In this document: positions 12,068 through 22,783 of the stretch, one piece after another
Layout of the letters: each line of letters starts with the position of its first letter
Position numbering within the stretch: the first letter of the stretch is position 1
From: Eutreptiella sp. 'Long Island Sound 2002'
Lineage: Eukaryota > Euglenozoa > Euglenophyceae > Eutreptiales > Eutreptiaceae
Assembly: GCA_964036045.1 (NCBI GenBank)
Contig: OZ038379.1
Location: 79,268,929-79,332,928, forward strand
Direction: 5' to 3'
DNA: 64,000 nucleotides
Position numbers and translations under genes: made by a program
The notes under the pieces: generated by a model
What the model was told of the DNA's origin: nothing
Databases searched by the model: none
What the model saw: the letters and a program-made list of their open reading frames with translations, nothing else

Positions 12068-13243
12068 CTAGACAAGGTGGTCATCCCTCCCGTACCTCTG
12101 CATCAGGTCCTGCAGCACCCGTTGGGCCTTTTCATCCCGCGCCATGGGTACCGCATCATCCACATACGCCTGCGCTGGCAACGTGTGTGGTGCCCTCGCC
12201 AGCTGCGGATATTCCCGCGGTATCCAACTCAGGGGGAGCATGGCCAGCTTGTACAGGAATGTGCCCTCAACCCCGCCTTGTGGCACCCCGCTACCTGGGG
12301 TTACCCACTCGGTACACCCCTTCTCCGTGGCGACTGTGGACCTCCTTGAGCGCAGGTACTTCTCTACAAAGTCACCGTACGGGAGCCCTAGCTGCCGCAA
12401 CACCTCTTCTATGAGCCTATGTGGTGTGTTGGGGAACGCCCCCTTCAGGTCCACAGACGCCATGAACGCCTCTAAGTCCTCATCATCGAGGTACATGTCG
12501 TACAGGAAGCTTGACTCCTGTGTGGACCCCCCGGGCACGGACCCCCACATCTTATCCGGTATGACCTCCGCCGCATACAGCCGCCGCTGTATCCTCCCGA
12601 AGATCACCATCCAGACCAGCTTGGCTTCCGTGACGGCACAGCATATGGGTCTCCAGTTCCCCGGTCTGAAGTGATCCCCTTTCTTGTACAGGGGCTGCAC
12701 CTTGCCCCCCCATTCCACTGGGGGCTCGCCTGTGCGCAACACCTCTGTTACCCCCCCCCCCAGACCATCCAGCTCCGGCGCCTCTAGGTGCTGGTATGCC
12801 TCCCCCACCAGCTGGTCCACTCCCGGGCTCTTTTTCCCCTTGAGAGCCCGCACCGCCTCCTTAATTTCCCGCAGCGTCACCCTGCTGCGGTGTATGTCCT
12901 CGCTCTGCTCCGCCGTGAACACTCTCGGTAACGCCCTTACCATTCTCCGTGTGATCCCGCTGAGCTCCTGCTGCCCCTGGTTGTGCTGCCTCCTGAAGCT
13001 CTGCGCTAGTTCCTCCAGCACTTCCCTCTTGTTGCCCGTGGCCCTGCCATCCTGCAGTCTCACCGCCCGGACTTCCTGTGGCTTTCCAGCCTCTGCGAGC
13101 TCTCTGATGTACCGTAGCAACTTGTACGACACCGCTCTTTCCATGTACCGCTCATGCTCCGCCACTACCTTCTGGCATATCCTCTCGTGTTCCTCCTCAA
13201 CTGCCCTCCTCGCTACCCGCACCCTCTTCTTTGCCTGTGTCAC
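12068..13243 (-). pseudogene. Reverse transcriptase domain of the non-LTR element
   Basis: A 391-codon frame. An N-terminal charged helix leads into LKGKKSPGVDQL and LYKKGDHFRPGNWRPI (LINE motifs 1-2). These are followed by ASVDLKGAFPNTPH (motif A, first catalytic Asp), GVPQGGVEGTFLYKL (motif B) and AYVDDAVPMA (motif C, YVDD at 12155-12166). All catalytic aspartates are present. It is in the same frame as the upstream endonuclease and separated from it by a single TGA (13253-13255). This makes an original endonuclease-reverse transcriptase polyprotein likely. The frame is cut by TAG just after motif C. The reverse transcriptase assignment is secure; the clade is not. Confidence 0.85.
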
Positions 13244-13252
13244 CTCCGTTTG

Positions 13253-14287
13253 TCACTCTGCCCCCTCTTCCTGTGCCCTTGCCTCGACCTCCTCGTGCTG
13301 CCGCTTCCTCAGGGTGGCTACCAGCCTTTGCAGCTTGGGCTGTGCCTGCGATCCCCCCCGGTGCTTGTTAAACCCGCATACCCTCGCTGCGCTCCTCATG
13401 GCCTGACGCACGTGGCTCCCCTTCCTCATTTTGACGTGCACCCGCTGCCCCCACTGCTGCCACCTCTCATCCCCCTCCTCCGGCCACTTTACCCTTGGCG
13501 GCAGGCTGACGCCTTCTTCGTCCGACCCCTGCTCATCCTCCTCATCGTCCCCTGGCTCTTCCACCTTCACGTCCACTGTCACCATCATGGGGCAATGCCC
13601 CTTCCTGTCCTGCATTTCTTCCGGCCCCACCATATACCCCGCCGTCAGCCCCTTGACCCACCTGGGGTCCGCGTACACGGCGTCTATCCGCGACGGTGTG
13701 CTGCCTTCCGGTGCCGGGTAGTGTGAGGGGCCTGGCGCCCCACTGTACGAAACATCCTGCAGCCTCTTTTTCTCCACGAACATCCGGAGCATCCGAACAT
13801 CCGCCCGCACTTCGCGGTCCACCTCCGTCTCCGCGCCTCTCCTCCGGGGATCGTAGTTGAAGTCCCCAACCACAATGTCTGGCCCCCTCTCCAGCGCTCT
13901 GATGTACTCCATCCTCAGCTGCGCCACATGATTCTTGACCCTCCTCCCATGTGGGAAATGGCAGTTGATGATGACCACCTCTCCATGCTCCGTCGCCGCA
14001 TCATACACCGCCCTTGGTCCCCTCGCTCACACTTTTTTGTCCTCTACAACGCTGAGTCCTCTGCGCACCAACAGCGGCACCCCCTGTGCCCACTCCCGCT
14101 GGTACTCTCTCCCCTCCTTGTCGTACATCTGCGCGCAAACCAGGTTGTCCTTCCCCTTCAACCTTATCTCCTGGTACGCCACCACGTCGGGGTCCGCCTC
14201 ATGCAGCCTCATCTGCTGCCACGCTGCTTTGTCTGCCCGATACAGTGCCGCGGGGTCATTATGGGTGTACAACTTCATGCTTGCCAC
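13253..14287 (-). pseudogene. AP-like endonuclease domain of the non-LTR element
   Basis: The frame starts at an ATG at 14287 (MASMKLYTHNDPAALYRADK), runs to a TGA at 14027-14029 and continues in the same frame from 14008 to 13253. Endonuclease/exonuclease/phosphatase motifs occur in order: DVVAYQEIRLKG (metal-binding Glu), VVGDFNYDPRR (GDFN), SRIDAVYADPRW, and GHCPMMVTVDV in place of the terminal SDH. Such domains nick the target to prime reverse transcription. Read as sense, the TGA joins two natural-looking halves and would be CGA before a C-to-T change. A charged linker leads on to the reverse transcriptase. Confidence 0.8.
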
Positions 14288-14481
14288 CAGCCCTCCCCAT
14301 CCACGCGCAGTTTACCGCTGTCAGCCGGGCCTTTTCCTTCCCCATTTCTCCTTCCATCCTGCCTTCGTCCGGTGCTTTTCTGCGTCTTCCCGCCCGCCCT
14401 CCGCTTCGTTAATCGTCACTTTCGCTTCTTGTTCTTCCGCCCCGTCGACACCTCTTCTCCTTCCAATTCTCTGGCCTCCTG

Positions 14482-14794
14482 CTACGGAACCAGTTGCCCG
14501 TGTATTTCCATCTCTCTACCTTGTAGGCATACCTGCAATCTCTCCAACGGGTACAGCAGTCTCTCCTCATCCCCCTCCCCTTGATCCTCCCACTGCACGA
14601 TGGCGTCCCTTGTCACATGTCCCGTGCGATCTTGTTGTTCGATCATCTCTTCCACCGTTCCCACATACCTCCTCCACTTCCCACTCACCTTGTGCGGACC
14701 ATACACTGTAACCCCTTCCCACACTGCCCCCTGCTCCTCACGGCCCTTTTGTTCCTCCCAGTACCTGACTCTCCTCGTCCGTTTCCTTCTTGGC
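14482..14794 (-). pseudogene. Short ORF remnant at the 5' end of the non-LTR element
   Basis: About 100 codons from the element edge to a stop at 14482. Readable sequence includes YGPHKVSGKWRRYVGTVEEM, VQWEDQGEGDEE and LLYPLERLQVCLQ, the strand-rich pattern of an SH3-like or Tudor-like module. It lies ~200 bp upstream of the endonuclease ATG. It could be the C-terminal end of a lost upstream ORF1, meaning the copy is 5'-truncated, or a small independent ORF. Its apparent first residues come from the flanking repeat and are not native. Confidence 0.35.
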
Positions 14795-15336
14795 GCAGTC
14801 CTTGGCGCACTCACCACATGATGGGCATCGAGTGCTTTTTCCTTTACTTCTTACCTCATCAACCAGAGTGTCATCACTGGAGTTAGAGTTGGGGAGTTTG
14901 GACAATTCCTCCCTGGAGAGGTGAGAATGCGTCAAATCACACCTCATTTCGTCGACATCTTCGCCGTTCGGACCCCGGACGCTCGACGTGCCAGCATGCT
15001 GTTGGACATTCTGGCGTCTTTCCTCGGCAATGATGGCCATTTGCACCATCACGGCAGCCTGGTGGTCGAACTGGTCCATAAGGTCCTCCCAGTCCTCTTG
15101 TTCCTGCAATGTGGCGTCGAATCTCAGGCGGCAGCTCTCCCTGATGAACTGGCATGACGCCCTGAACCAGTCCCTCAGGCGGCCTTGGTAGTTCGCCTCC
15201 GCCAGTAGCCGATTCTGACGGTTCAGGAACTCCTGATTCCAGATTTTCTGGAGGTGATTTTCCCAATATTCATCAGAAATCTCACTGAGTCCAGTTTTGG
15301 ACGGCTCTCCTTCGCTGCTGCTGTCTTCAACATCAG
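14795..15336. repeat. 542-bp direct repeat, right copy
   Basis: Partner of 2225-2766, equal in length. It begins where the non-LTR element's 5' end stops (14794), and continues into gag sequence absent from the left copy. It is interpreted as the 5'-side target-site duplication. Confidence 0.8.
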
Positions 15337-15511
15337 GGAAAGAGGGCAAGTTGGAACCAGATTCACTTGAGGAGGGAGATTCTCGACCGGGTTTAAGGTT
15401 AAATGGGGCCTTCATACAACAACCAGCACAAGTATGAACTCCAGGCCAATGTCTATGACCACAATAAGGACACTCAGAAGGACGATCTTCGGTCAGCTGG
15501 AGAGATGCCAC
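14795..15511 (-). pseudogene. gag: Gag N-terminal fragment upstream of the insertion
   Basis: An open frame without an obvious ATG (it begins at GTG after an upstream TGA) starts with a Cys/His cluster, CPYCGHRHWPGVHTCAGCC, a probable zinc-binding module. An acidic stretch (DVEDSSSEGEPSKTG) and the helical gag segment shared with 2225-2766 follow, up to the Cys cluster CPSCGECAKDC. Beyond that it runs into the non-LTR element. With 2224 to 65 it reconstitutes the order of one gag-like gene, the insertion lying between the CAKDC motif and the coiled-coil part. A lone preceding frame (15759-15493) is not convincing. Confidence 0.55.
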
Positions 15512-16754
15512 GAATTTAACCTCGCGGGGAAGACAAAGTGACTCACGACGAGTGATAGCCCCGCTAAAGCCCGATGATCCAAGGGTGTCCGTGGAGATTC
15601 CAGAAGCAGAGTCATGATTTCCTCTGCTACTATGTCACGGCTGTGTAGTGGCGGATCTTTCTTGTAACTGCGAAGCCTGTAGCCTTGAAGCCCCAGGGGT
15701 CGAAACGCCCGACACTGCCCCTGATATCTCCGAACCCGACTGATCATCTCAAGACCCATATCCAGCCTCTAGGAGCGACATATGCAAAACAATTTGAGGG
15801 TCATTGAACGCCATGGTGGAAGAGGAATAGTCAGAAAACCCGGTCTACAAAAATGGAGCAGACATTAAATTTCGTTGTGCATTCATCAAACATAATGACT
15901 CCTTGCGAAATCCTTCGAAATAATTTACATAATTCTGATTGGGAAATCACGAAAGCCAAATGCAACTCGACGCGCGCTCCCAGGCGACATCTGGCGGCGA
16001 ACCAAAAACCTGAAAACAAGCGGAACATTTACTGCACTAATGTACATCTGAGAATCATTGAAATTCTGATCACATTGATGCATAAATTGCGTGCTGTCAG
16101 ACCGATGCCGGTACAAGGTGGGCCCACCCGACCCGGCCAAGAAGAGCGGGCACACGCACACACGCACGGGACCCAGGCGTGGCGTCCTTCGACCTGCAAG
16201 GGGGGGTGTCGGCGTCCACACAAAAAAGCCCCGATGCACTAACCAATTCCCTCGTCGAACGACGGACGGTACGGAAATTTGGACGCGTCAGTGACGGGGT
16301 CCACACACGCCAGCCAGCGCAGCGCACGCAGCCCAAGACCGACGTCGGAGGGACCCGCCAGGGACAACCCCATCGCGGGGACCCCAACTGGTACCACGCG
16401 GAGCGAGCCCAGCACCCCTGCCTCGGCAGCGGCCAGCGGCAGCCACAATGAGCCCGGTTGTCGGCCGGCCTCAGCGTGCCCCGTGCAGCCGCCCAGTAAA
16501 TCCGGGGGCGAAAGCCCTCAGGATGGAGAAAGGCACCACAGCGTCGGGAAGGCCGACCAGAGCACCGACAGCGACCAGACAGGATGAGGCACGGCGCACC
16601 ATGCAGGACCACGAGGCACGTCAGAGAGGCACGCCGCGGGGCACAACCACGGCACACGGACAGTTGCCAAGCAACAACAGCCGCCGGGTGCCGCAAACCT
16701 GGACAGCGCGCACAACACGCAACGGACCACGGCACGAGAACAGGCGCCAGGCAA
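15512..16754. other. No supported gene
   Basis: 15512-15760 may hold more eroded gag leader. 15780-16100 is AT-richer with no readable domain. From 16100 on, all frames are open by composition (GC-rich, few TA steps) but show no motif. Confidence 0.4.
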
Positions 16755-16975
16755 CACCGGCTGCCGTCCGGATGGACGTGTGGGCACGCGGCAGGGAACC
16801 CAGCCCCTGCCAGCTATGGAAAAGCCGCCGGAGGGATGGACGTTTGCGCGCCCGGAGAGTACCCAGCCCCTGCCAGCTACGAAACAGCCGCTGTCCGGAT
16901 GGACGTGTGTGCGCGAGAGGGTAGCCAGCCCTTGCCGGCTACAAAACAGCCGCCGTCCGGATTGACGATTGCGCG
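16755..16975. repeat. Short minisatellite, ~63-bp unit
   Basis: Four units keyed on GGATGGACGT (16770, 16834, 16897 and a variant at 16959), each followed by a CAGCCC.TGCC.GCTA block and AAACAGCCGCCG. Spacing is 64, 63 and 62 bp. It leads directly into the 65-bp array but has a different sequence. Confidence 0.8.
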
Positions 16976-16984
16976 CCCCGCAGC

Positions 16985-19880
16985 GAACCCGGAACACGCG
17001 ACACCACACACACAACACAGGGCACAACACACCGAGGGAGCACACTGGTGAACAGGAGCCAAGTGGCCCAGGACACCGCACACGCAACACAACACGCCGA
17101 GCGAGCACACTGGTGCACAGGAGCCAGGTCGCCCAGGACACCACACACGCAACACAACGCACCGAGCGGGCACACCGGTGAACAGGAGCCAAGTGGCCCA
17201 GGACACCGCACACAGAACACAAAACCGCAAGCGTACACACCGGTGAGCAGGAGTGAAGTGGCCCAGGACATCGCACACGCAACACGGAGCTGCGAGGAAG
17301 CACACCCGTGAACAGAAGCCAAGTTGCCCAGGACACTGCGCACGCACGACAGCGCACCGAGCGGGCACACCGGTGGACAGGAGACAAGTGGCCCAGGGCA
17401 GCGCACACACAACACAACACACCCAGCATACACACGGGTGAACAGGAGCCAAGTGGCCCAGGACACCGCAAACGCAACACCAAGCGCCAGGCAAGCACAC
17501 CGGTGAACAGGAGCCAAGTGGTTCAGGACACCGTGCACGCAGGACAGCGAACCGAGCGGGCACACCGGTGAACAGGAGCCAAGTGGCCCAGGACACCGCA
17601 CACACAAGACAACACACCGAGCGAGCACAGCGGTGAAAAGGAGCCAAGTGGCCCAGGACACAGCACACGCAACACAAGGCACCGAGCGAGCACAGCAGTG
17701 AACAGGAGCCAAGTTGCCCAGGACACTGCACACGCAAAACCAAGTGCCGAGCAAGCAAACCGATGAACAGGAGCCAAGTGGCCCAGGACACCGCGCACGC
17801 AAGACAGCAGACCGAGTGGGCACACCGGTGAGTAGGAGCCAAGTGGCCCAGGACACCGCGCACGCAAGACAGCGCATCGAGCGGGCACACCGGTGAACAG
17901 GAGCCAAGTGGCCAAGGACAGAGCACACACACAATGCAACGCACCAAAGGAGCACACCGATGAACAGGAGCCAAGGGGCCCACAACACCGTGTACGCGAC
18001 AGAACACACCGAGTGGGCACACCGGTGAACAGGAGCCAAGTGGCCCAGGACACCGCACACACACAACGCAACACATTGAGCAAGCACACCGGTGAACAGG
18101 AGTCAAGAGGCCCAGGACACCGCACACGGAACACAACGCAGCGGGCGAGCACACCGGTGAACAGGAGCCAAGTGGCCCAGGACACCGCACACACACAACG
18201 CAACACATTGAGCAAGCACACCGGTGAACAGGAGTCAAGAGGCCCAGGGCACCGCACACGGAACACAACGCAGCGGGCAAGCACACCGGTGAACAGGAGC
18301 CAAGTGGTTCAGGACACCGTGCACGCAAGACAGCGAACCGAGCGGGCACACCGGTGAACAGGAGCCAAGTGGCCCAGGACACCGCACACACAAGACAACA
18401 CACCGAGCGAGCACAGCGGTGAAAAGGAGCCAAGTGGCCCAGGACACAGCACACGCAACACAAGGCACCGAGCGAGCACAGCAGTGAACAGGAGCCAAGT
18501 TGCCCAGGACACTGCACACGCAAAACCAAGTGCCGAGCAAGCAAACCGATGAACAGGAGCCAAGTGGCCCAGGACACCGCGCACGCAAGACAGCAGACCG
18601 AGTGGGCACACCGGTGAGTAGGAGCCAAGTGGCCCAGGACACCGCGCACGCAAGACAGCGCATCGAGCGGGCACACCGGTGAACAGGAGCCAAGTGGCCA
18701 AGGACAGAGCACACACACAACGCAACGCACCAAGGGAGCACACCGATGAACAGGAGCCAAGGGGCCCACAACACCGTGTACGCGACAGAACACACCGAGT
18801 GGGCACACCGGTGAACAGGAGCCAAGTGGCCCAGGACACCGCACACACACAACGCAACACATTGAGCAAGCACACCGGTGAACAGGAGTCAAGAGGCCCA
18901 GGACACCGCACACGGAACACAACGCAGTGGGCGAGCACACCGGTGAACAGGAGCCAAGTGGCCCAGGACACCGCACAGGCGACACAACACACCGAGCAGG
19001 CACACCGAGAACAGGAGCGAAGTGGCCGAGGACACCGCACACACGACACAAACCACCGAGCAGGCACACAGGTGAACAAGAGCCAGGTGGCCCAGGACAC
19101 CGCACACACAGAATGCAGCATCGAGCGATCACACCGGTGAACAGGAGCCAAGTGGCCCAGGACACCGCACACGCCACACAATACACAGACCGGCCACACC
19201 GGTGAACAGAAGCCAAGTGACCCAGGACACTGCACACGCAACACAATGCACCGAGCCAACACACCGGGGCACAGGAGCCAAGTGGCCCGGGACACTGCGT
19301 GTACAACACAACGCACCGAGCGAGCACACCGGTGAACAGGAGCAAAGTGGCCTGGGACACCGCACACGCAACACAAGGCACCGAGCCAACACACCGCTGA
19401 ACAGGAGCCAAGTGGCCAGGGAGACCGCACACGCGACACAACCCACCGAGCGGGCACAAAGGTGAACAGGAGCCAAGTGGCTGGGGACACCGCACACACA
19501 ACACAAAACACCGAGCCAAAACACTGCTGCACAGGAGCCAAGTGGCCGAGGAAGCCGCACACACAACGAGCGGGCACACCGGTGAACAGGAGCCAAGCGG
19601 CCCAGGACATCGCACAGGCAACACAACACACCGAGCGGGTACACTGGTGAACAGGAGCCAAGTGGCCCGGGACACCGCACCCACAACACAAAGCACCGAG
19701 CGGACACAGCGGTGAACAGGAGCCAAGTGGCCAAGGTCACCGCAAACGCAAGACAGCGCACCGAGCAGGCACACCGGTGAACAGGTGCTAAGTGGCTCAG
19801 GACACAGCACACGGGACACAACGCACCGAGCGGGCACACCGGTGAACAGGAGCCAAGTGGACCAGGACACCGCACACATG
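16985..19880. repeat. Large minisatellite, ~65-bp unit, about 44 copies
   Basis: Units are keyed on GAACAGGAGCCAAGTGGCCC, then AGGACACCGCACAC, ACAACAC, and CCGAGCGGGCACACCGGT. Keys at 17053, 17118 and 17183 give a 65-bp period. The unit has no TTA, CTA or TCA, so all three minus-strand frames stay open. This explains a 1053-codon Cys-rich frame (20038-16877) and other long minus frames, which I do not call genes. Unit variants differ mainly in the A/C-rich middle. Confidence 0.9.
17500..18976. repeat. Higher-order duplication inside the 65-bp array
   Basis: The block 17500-18190 recurs at 18286-18976 with an offset of 786 bp (12 units), including the same variant units (GTTCAGGACACCGTGCACGC, the GGTGAAAAGG unit and the GGGGCCCACAACACCGTG unit). 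A 131-bp dimer is additionally repeated at 18020-18281. Unequal exchange or slippage in multi-unit steps is the simple explanation. Confidence 0.8.
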
Positions 19881-20634
19881 TTCGCACCAAAGGCGATCGA
19901 GGGACGGGCAACAACAAACCACACTCCATCTGTCCGGCGCACTGCGGCGACCCAGCCGACCAACTGGGCCAGCAGCAGGGGCGGTGCCCCAAGGCTGCTG
20001 GTCCGAGCCCTACCAGGCTGCATCGGAGACCATCGCAAACATCACCTGTAGCCATGGAAGCAACCGGTGACAGGCCAGCCGGTACACAGTCCAGGAGGGG
20101 GTCACCTGCCAAGCAGCGGAGCCCCGCAACTCGAGCCACAGGGGTGAGGCGGTCGTACCGTAGACTCGCGGAAACAATACCCCCTGTGGTGAGAGATACT
20201 CCACACGGCTGGGCAGCCCCCAGAGCTGCCGCCCAAAGGAGATGGCATGTGGTCTTTCCCATGGACACATGTGGGGACACTGTCCCAGCCAGGACACCTG
20301 GACTGGTTTGCCGCGACACTGCCTTCCCAAGCACCTGCGGGAGCGGCTTAAGAGGCACCTCAAATAGGGCAGTGGGAGGGACAGGACGTCCTCTTGGTAA
20401 GACCCTCTCCCTGCATTGTCAAAGCATCCTGAGCTCCCGAAGATACCTACCTGCCTACCCTTTCCTCTTCCTCCACCTTTTCCCTTGCGAAGAACCTTTT
20501 CCTCCTTCGTCGCTCTTGCCTTCTTTCTCAAAGACTCTTAGCTCTGCAGTCATCGAGTGGCATTGGGAGAGGAGTTCGGTGATGTCCGGCTTGTTCCAGA
20601 TGGTGGTCCACCAGGAGAAGAGGTGTCCTTTTCC
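19881..20634. other. No supported gene; possible tail of the gag remnant
   Basis: 19900-20450 shows no domain. On the minus strand 20531-20450 encodes a Lys/Gly/Arg-rich stretch (KVLRKGKGGGRGKGR) that could be the basic C-terminal tail of the gag remnant to the right, out of frame with it. Confidence 0.3.
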
Positions 20635-22021
20635 TCATCTCTCTGCTTTTCTTGGTATGGATTTGAAGCAGTGCGTCCGAAAGCAGACACGCGAAGCGGC
20701 AAGATGTTTGAACCAGACAGAAAGCTGTGCGCGCTCCTTCATGAGATCCTTCAGTGAATCATAAGAGTGCATCCTTGCAAAAAGGTTTTCATCCTTGGTC
20801 CACTCAACGAAGAGTTTATCATTGATCTTTGGAGAAAGGTCCATAAGTTTGCGCTCCTTAGTCTTAGCCCTTCGGTTCAACTTGTCAAACAGCCTTTCCA
20901 GTGTTTCCAATAATTTGACCACTTGCTCTGGTTTCCGATCATAAGGTAAACAGGACACCTTTGAGATCTCACTCAGAATTGATAGATGCGTCTCGGGAGT
21001 AGGATAGAAGTCTTGGAGTTTACTCAGAAAATCCTCAACGCTTGTGGCCTTTTTGAGCAATTTTGAGACTCGGCCTTGGAGTTCAGGATCTTTGATGCCT
21101 TGCACAATGAGATTAGCTTTCACCCGATCCTTGGCTTTGGCTTTGCCAGTGAGCACCAGGTATCTTCCAAATTTTTCCGCATACTTCTCGACGTCGCGCC
21201 CATCCAACGGTGGAATTCTCATTTTCAGGGCGTGAGTTGTATCCACTCCACTGTCACCCGACCATTCATCTTCATTCATACCTCCACAATCTTCAGTAAG
21301 TGTTGCAAAAGCCTATGACTCTCGCGTAACAAAGGCCTTTTTGTGGTAGGTGGTGAACAACTGGAGGTTGGCATAAGCGGAATATCCTCAGACGTCTTGG
21401 GGATCTTCTCGTTCATCCGATCAATACGCTGGAGCAACTTCTAAAGAAGGGGGTACTTGACTTTGTATTTTCTCTTCAGCGTCTTACATGTCTCGTACTT
21501 CGGTAGCTTTGTGCTTCATTTTCTCCTTGAGATCCCTCAAAAACTAATCTTCCAGCCAGCCACTCATCTCTTCGTGCTCTTCTTCTGTCAACTCGCCAAT
21601 TCCATCTTTAAGCTCTTTTGCAAACTTTGTCTCAGGTCATTCATAAGACCCTTCGGAGATATCGTGACCAACTTCAGAACTCGACGTCCAAACCGGTACT
21701 CTGTGATCGTCTCCCGTACCGTGACACTTTGGTGACGACATTAGTTCCAGTATAATGCTCGGTGGACTGGAAGCAACAGGTGTCGTAGTAGATGCTAACT
21801 GGAAACTTGGTAAATTAATATCTGGAGATGAACTGGTCAAACGTCTGCGCGTTGTGCTCTTCAATGGAAGCTGCGTTCCTGTTGAAAGCCAGCGTCCCTT
21901 GTAGGTAATTGAAATTCTGCATGTTGTCTTCTTCGACGCGTAAAACACGCTTGCGTTCTTCAACACCGGCCAGTACCAAAGCATAAGGATCACAAATAGA
22001 ATCTAATTGTTGTTTTCCCAT
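20635..22021 (-). pseudogene. gag: Gag remnant of a Ty3/gypsy-type element
   Basis: The clearest part is a 214-codon frame (21279-20635) with MRIPPLDGRDVEKYAEKFG, VKANLIVQGIKDPELQGRV and a long helical region (PEQVVKLLETLERLFDKLNRR). This is the same layout as the Gag core of the intact chromovirus at 33742-35916 (PEFDPKKLPEWAEEVAEFLLLTGQ). Upstream on the same strand, 22021-21815 (EERKRVLRVEEDNMQNFNYL) and 21850-21320 hold N-terminal pieces in changing frames, with stops between them. Several frameshifts and stops make it dead. No protease or polymerase follows, since the 65-bp array begins below 19880. Confidence 0.55.
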
Positions 22022-22166
22022 GGGCCGATAACTTTAATATGATTGAAATATTGGTTGCCTTTATTTATTCCCCCCATCATCTTCTTGTGCGCCGCGAACG
22101 AAAGACCCCAGTGACGCTTGTTGATCTCCGACGTTGCTAGAACTCGCGAGGTTGGCGCTTCCAGTT

Positions 22167-22783
22167 GTCCTGGGGCAGCGTGCCAGGGCATCGTGGACGC
22201 AAGCAACGCCCTCGTTGAGGGCCAAAAGGTCGTGAAATACACCGGCGGCGCTTAGCATCCCGGCAAGAGCGCCCTCGTTGACGGCCTACGGCTACTGGCC
22301 TATGGCGCTCAGCATGGTGGAAGCTGAAAGCTGGAAGGTCTCAACCTATGATGGATTCACTGAAAGAAACCCTCGATACAGGTCAGACCTCCTGTGGATT
22401 TGTGCGCTGCGTTTTCCATTGGGTGCCAGCAAGGCGTGGACGATCAAAGGGTTTTGTGTGTTTGCATCTCGCAAGGTGTTCAGCTTTTCTCACGTGAAAG
22501 CAAAGCAGGACCAAGAGTGCGGTGGCAAAGTATGCAGAAATACCAAGGGATCAGCATCTTGTTTTTCTCACGTCAAAGCAAAGCAAGGCTACGACTTGTT
22601 TTTCTCACGTCAAAGCAAACCAGGGCCAAGACAAGCTGTGATAGCAAAATGGCAGACGAAACAGTGGTGCAAGAAAGGGAAAATCAGTGCAAGGCAGAGA
22701 TCAATAAAACAAGTTCAGCGCAGTGTCCCATGAGTCTCAAGGGTCGAAGGCCTCAAGCTCCGCGAGGCTCCACGGTACTGCTT
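22167..22783. repeat. 617-bp direct repeat, left copy
   Basis: Matches 23487-24103 at ~95% identity. It contains small hairpins (GCCCTC-GTT-GAGGGC near 22207) and three copies of a CTCACGT.AAAGCAAA motif. The flanks do not match, and no 4-6-bp target duplication is visible outside the pair. It could be an LTR, or half of a long duplication around the 703-bp insert. Confidence 0.75.

Larger units (their letters stand above)
2767..14794 (-). mobile_element. 12.0-kb non-LTR (LINE-type) retrotransposon, decayed
   Basis: Read on the minus strand the order is: a short ORF remnant (14794-14482), AP-type endonuclease, reverse transcriptase with YVDD, linker, RNase H and C-terminal CCHC knuckle (to 8754), a second Arg/Gly/Glu-rich coding stretch (8841-5332), a 2.5-kb untranslated tail, and (TTAC)4. 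The endonuclease, reverse transcriptase, RNase H and knuckle set is typical of RNase H-bearing LINE clades. The 12-kb length and an ORF downstream of the polymerase are not. Frameshifts and stops (several TGA, at least two TAG, one TAA) show it is dead. The 542-bp direct repeats at both ends define its limits, and a related 3' end lies at 51555-52509. Confidence 0.75.

Noticed and set aside
9960-14029. Idea that TGA is a sense codon in this genome
   Set aside because: The intact gag, protease and pol frames contain no in-frame TGA and use TGG for Trp. TGA appears only in ORFs that also carry frameshifts.
16985-19880. Minus-strand unit resembling the dinoflagellate spliced leader (GCCA..TTGGCTC)
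   Set aside because: Only about 14 of 22 positions agree, no GT donor follows, and no Sm-like site is seen. Probably coincidence.
16877-20038. 1053-codon Cys-rich minus-strand ORF
   Set aside because: It coincides with the 65-bp minisatellite. All three minus frames are open and the unit length is not a multiple of three, so openness follows from the unit lacking stop triplets.
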